From assembly GCA_013399115.1 (NCBI GenBank), contig VXAA01006435.1:1016074-1080073 (forward strand): a DNA stretch of 64,000 nt, in the 5' to 3' direction. The notes beneath the pieces were generated by a model. That model was given only the letters and a program-made list of their open reading frames with translations. It did not search any database and was not told the origin of the DNA. This stretch comes from Anseranas semipalmata. Its lineage: Eukaryota; Chordata; Aves; Anseriformes; Anseranatidae. Positions 62,801-64,000 of the stretch are shown here, piece after piece; positions within the stretch are counted from its first letter, which is position 1, and each line of letters starts with the position of its first letter. The translations under genes were made by a program, and so were the position numbers.

Positions 62801-63958
62801 TGTCACAGCAGTTAACAGCCTACAACCATGACTTGCTCTGACCAAAGAGATGACCAAATATTTGGAAGAGCAGCTGCAACAAGCGACACTGGATATAAAA
62901 TAGCAGGGAGGTGAAAAGGATACATTGCACTCAAGTTCCCAGCTTGAGCCCACCTTCACACAACAGCTATGTGAGGGAAGCTCCAGGGGAACCCAGCAAC
63001 TTCCCCAGAAGCTTGGAGCAGAGCAGGGTGAGGCGTGCAAAAGCACATTGACTGCAGAGCAGGGATTCACAGGAAGGACGAGGGTACCTGCCTCTGGCAG
63101 CGATTCTGTACCTTGTCATTGCCCTTATGGTAAGGAATGCCCCGGGAGTACTGCTTGTTGAAATCAAAGCCGTGCTGCACCAAGAACTGCACCGACTGGG
63201 GCTCCACGACGTAATCCTCCGTGCAGAGCAGCGTCAGGTTGTAGATCTGGCAGAGGTACGTGTTCTCGGGCTGCAGAAAGAGAGGGTGCAAAGCGAGGCA
63301 GTCAGAGCCCCACGCGCGCCCACGGAGAGCGCTGCGTGGGAGCCGGGAGGTGCCGGAGGTGCTCGAGGCGGCTCCGCGGGGCTGTGAGCGCGGCGGGGCT
63401 CAGTCCCCTCTCCCCCGGGCGTCCCTGGGCCCAGCGGCACGCCGGCCAGGGGGCCCCGGGCCGCCTTTACCTTCTCCGGGAGCTGTTTGAAACAAGCGAC
63501 CCCGAGGGAGAGGACGGAGCGCGTCCGGGCGGCGTTGCAGACGGCTTTGTAGCGCTCCTCGATACACCTGCGGGACGAAGGCGAGAACTGACGCGGCCCG
63601 GCCCCGGCCCCGGCCCCGCCGCTCCTCCTCCCCCAGAACGGCAACGGGCGGGAGGCCGCGGGGCTCACGGAGGGAAGGGAGCGGGCCCCGCGGGGCACTC
63701 ACGGGCTCAGCAGGGCCTTCCTGGCGCCCAGGCCGCTCAGCTCCTGCGGGGAGACGCCCGTCAGCGGCACGGGGCACGGGGCACGGCCGCTTACCGGAGC
63801 CGCGCTGCCAGTTACCGGAGCCCCACCGCCGCCCCGCCCCGCCTCACCGTGTCCACGGCGACGAAGGTGGCGGAGCGCAGCGCCAGCACCATGCAGGGCC
63901 ACAGCTCCGTGAAGTTGTCGCTCTGCACGTCCACCACCGGCACCCGCCACCGCGACAT
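59017..63958 (-). CDS. TOE1: TOE1, target of EGR1 protein 1, DEDD 3' exonuclease, seven exons
   Basis: Joins 63958-63848, 63743-63703, 63567-63471, 63270-63112, 62729-62470, 61078-60907 and 59820-59017 on the minus strand: 1644 nt, 547 residues plus TAG. TOE1 is a nuclear (Cajal body) 3' exonuclease that trims extended small nuclear RNAs; this is established for the family. DEDD residues are visible at D36 and E38 (FVAVDTEL), D167 (LHNGLIDL), and H473/D478 (HRAGFD), the PARN-like H-x4-D motif. The nuclease fold is split by an insert carrying a perfect C-x8-C-x5-C-x3-H zinc finger (C276, C285, C291, H295), a basic NLS at about 310-322 and an acidic, low-complexity linker. The start [13 protein letters not shown] gives an N-terminus about 27 residues shorter than human. 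The frame stays open to the window edge, so an upstream start is possible. Confidence 0.96.
59821..60906 (-). other. TOE1: TOE1 intron 6
   Basis: About half of this 1086-bp intron is the antisense CR1 fragment. The rest shows nothing recognisable. Confidence 0.85.
59930..60425 (+). mobile_element. CR1 LINE 3' fragment in TOE1 intron 6
   Basis: Several blocks typical of avian CR1 3' regions appear in order: GAAAAAGTGAGGCTAAAGGG, then ACCTAATCGCTGTCTGCAGC, CTACCTAAAG, TATAGGAAAACATTTTTCAC, and GTCAAGCACTGGAACAGG. The sense strand is plus, so it lies antisense to TOE1. It is diverged and lacks an obvious 8-bp terminal repeat; no intact reverse transcriptase frame is present. Confidence 0.85.
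60907..61078 (-). CDS. TOE1: TOE1 exon 6: approach to the zinc finger
   Basis: Acceptor GTTCCAG, donor TTTTCG|GTAAGT, 172 nt. It completes a cysteine and reads [19 protein letters not shown], then [16 protein letters not shown], ending VPVCEKFS. The last cysteine is the first ligand of the CCCH finger; the other three are in exon 7. Confidence 0.94.
61079..62469 (-). other. TOE1: TOE1 intron 5
   Basis: 1391 bp, non-coding on both strands as far as I can see; no repeat family recognised. Confidence 0.85.
62470..62729 (-). CDS. TOE1: TOE1 exon 5: second DEDD aspartate
   Basis: Acceptor TTCTTTCAG, donor AAGTG|GTGAGT, 260 nt. It reads [17 protein letters not shown], then [19 protein letters not shown], and later [25 protein letters not shown] carries D167, the exo II aspartate equivalent to the GHN-x-x-x-D motif of PARN. 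Confidence 0.96.
62730..63111 (-). other. TOE1: TOE1 intron 4
   Basis: 382 bp between two well-defined exons. Nothing recognised beyond the splice sites. Confidence 0.85.
63112..63270 (-). CDS. TOE1: TOE1 exon 4
   Basis: Acceptor TTTCTGCAG, donor AAG|GTACAG, 159 nt in phase 0. It reads [20 protein letters not shown], then [20 protein letters not shown] and ends [10 protein letters not shown]. The [14 protein letters not shown] segment is typical of PARN/CAF1-type nucleases (F-L-x-x-x-G-F-D-F-N). Confidence 0.96.
63471..63567 (-). CDS. TOE1: TOE1 exon 3
   Basis: Acceptor GTCCCGCAG, donor AAG|GTAAAG, 97 nt. It reads [20 protein letters not shown] and then [22 protein letters not shown] is a strongly conserved TOE1 segment just after the first catalytic motif. 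Confidence 0.95.
63594..63620 (-). repeat. Short GGGGCC hexanucleotide repeat in TOE1 intron 2
   Basis: On the TOE1 sense strand the bases read as three successive GGGGCC units plus a GGGCC remnant, directly upstream of the exon 3 acceptor region. Four runs of three or more G with two-base loops satisfy the usual G-quadruplex pattern. Confidence 0.85.
63703..63743 (-). CDS. TOE1: TOE1 exon 2: 41-nt exon with catalytic glutamate
   Basis: Acceptor CCCCGCAG, donor CCC|GTGAGT. It reads [13 protein letters not shown] plus two bases of a proline codon. The first codon is the E of the D-x-E catalytic pair. Skipping this exon would remove the residue and shift the frame. Confidence 0.93.
63848..63958 (-). 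CDS. TOE1: TOE1 exon 1: start codon and first DEDD aspartate
   Basis: ATG at 63958-63956, reading [15 protein letters not shown] and ending FVAVDT, donor ACG|GTGAGG, 37 codons. VPVVDVQS aligns with human TOE1 as remembered. D36 of the catalytic D-x-E is here and its E38 partner is in the next exon. The ATG context is moderate (G at -3, T at +4). Confidence 0.88.
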
Positions 63959-63959
63959 G

Positions 63960-63977
63960 GCCGCCGCCGCCGCCGCC
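63960..63977 (-). repeat. (GGC)6 run directly before the TOE1 ATG
   Basis: Six GCC triplets on plus, GGC on the coding strand, end one base before the ATG. If translation began further upstream in the open frame they would encode alanine. Such runs are common in GC-rich 5' UTRs and may be length-polymorphic. Confidence 0.85.
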
Positions 63978-64000
63978 CCGCGCCATCCTGGGGCCTGCCC

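Larger units (their letters stand above)
63290..64000. promoter_or_regulatory. TOE1: CpG island at TOE1 5' end, probable shared promoter
   Basis: Base composition changes sharply from about 63290: very high G+C with many CpG, against an AT-rich background to the left. It spans TOE1 exons 1-3 and runs to the edge. No TATA-like box is visible, which fits a housekeeping CpG promoter. In mammals TOE1 and MUTYH are divergent from such a promoter; the MUTYH side would lie beyond 64000. Confidence 0.8.

Noticed and set aside
63234..63986. Several long frames on both strands in the CpG island
   Set aside because: GC-rich DNA lacks stops; only the frames that join with proper splice sites give TOE1.

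Overview
The window looks like avian nuclear DNA, probably chicken or another galliform, though other birds are not excluded. It holds small exons in long AT-rich introns, CR1-type LINE remnants as the only recognisable dispersed repeats, a CpG-rich gene end at the right edge, and three short N runs typical of a draft vertebrate assembly. There is no operon-like packing and no phage, plasmid or CRISPR signal.

Layout. Positions 1-2829 are intron. From 2830 to 53865 nine plus-strand exons encode all but the N-terminus of TESK2, a LIMK/TESK-type dual-specificity kinase. All nine join in frame with GT-AG boundaries: 1794 nt, 597 codons plus stop. The start codon and glycine loop lie upstream of the window. 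A long TESK2 3' UTR probably runs to about 57.7 kb, where two overlapping AATAAA signals occur. About 1.1 kb of intergenic DNA follows. The minus strand from 63958 down to 59017 encodes TOE1 in seven exons: 1644 nt, 547 residues plus stop. TOE1 is a PARN/CAF1-like DEDD 3' exonuclease with a CCCH zinc finger and a basic nuclear localisation signal. Its promoter-proximal end sits in a CpG island that continues past the right edge.

The two genes are convergent (tail to tail), the arrangement I know from the mammalian TESK2-TOE1-MUTYH region, so MUTYH is expected just beyond position 64000. The genes are unrelated in function: TESK2 acts on cofilin and the actin cytoskeleton, TOE1 on 3'-end maturation of small nuclear RNAs. 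Only their neighbouring 3' ends suggest any interaction.

I do not see an undescribed biological system. The points most worth a second look are a candidate frame-changing alternative exon in the last TESK2 intron, an out-of-frame ATG in strong context ahead of TOE1, a GGGGCC repeat in a TOE1 intron, the extended avian TESK2 tail with a shortened activation loop, a few hairpin and quadruplex-type motifs in introns, and the assembly gaps. Exon boundaries come from reading splice sites and frame by eye plus remembered human proteins; no alignment was run.
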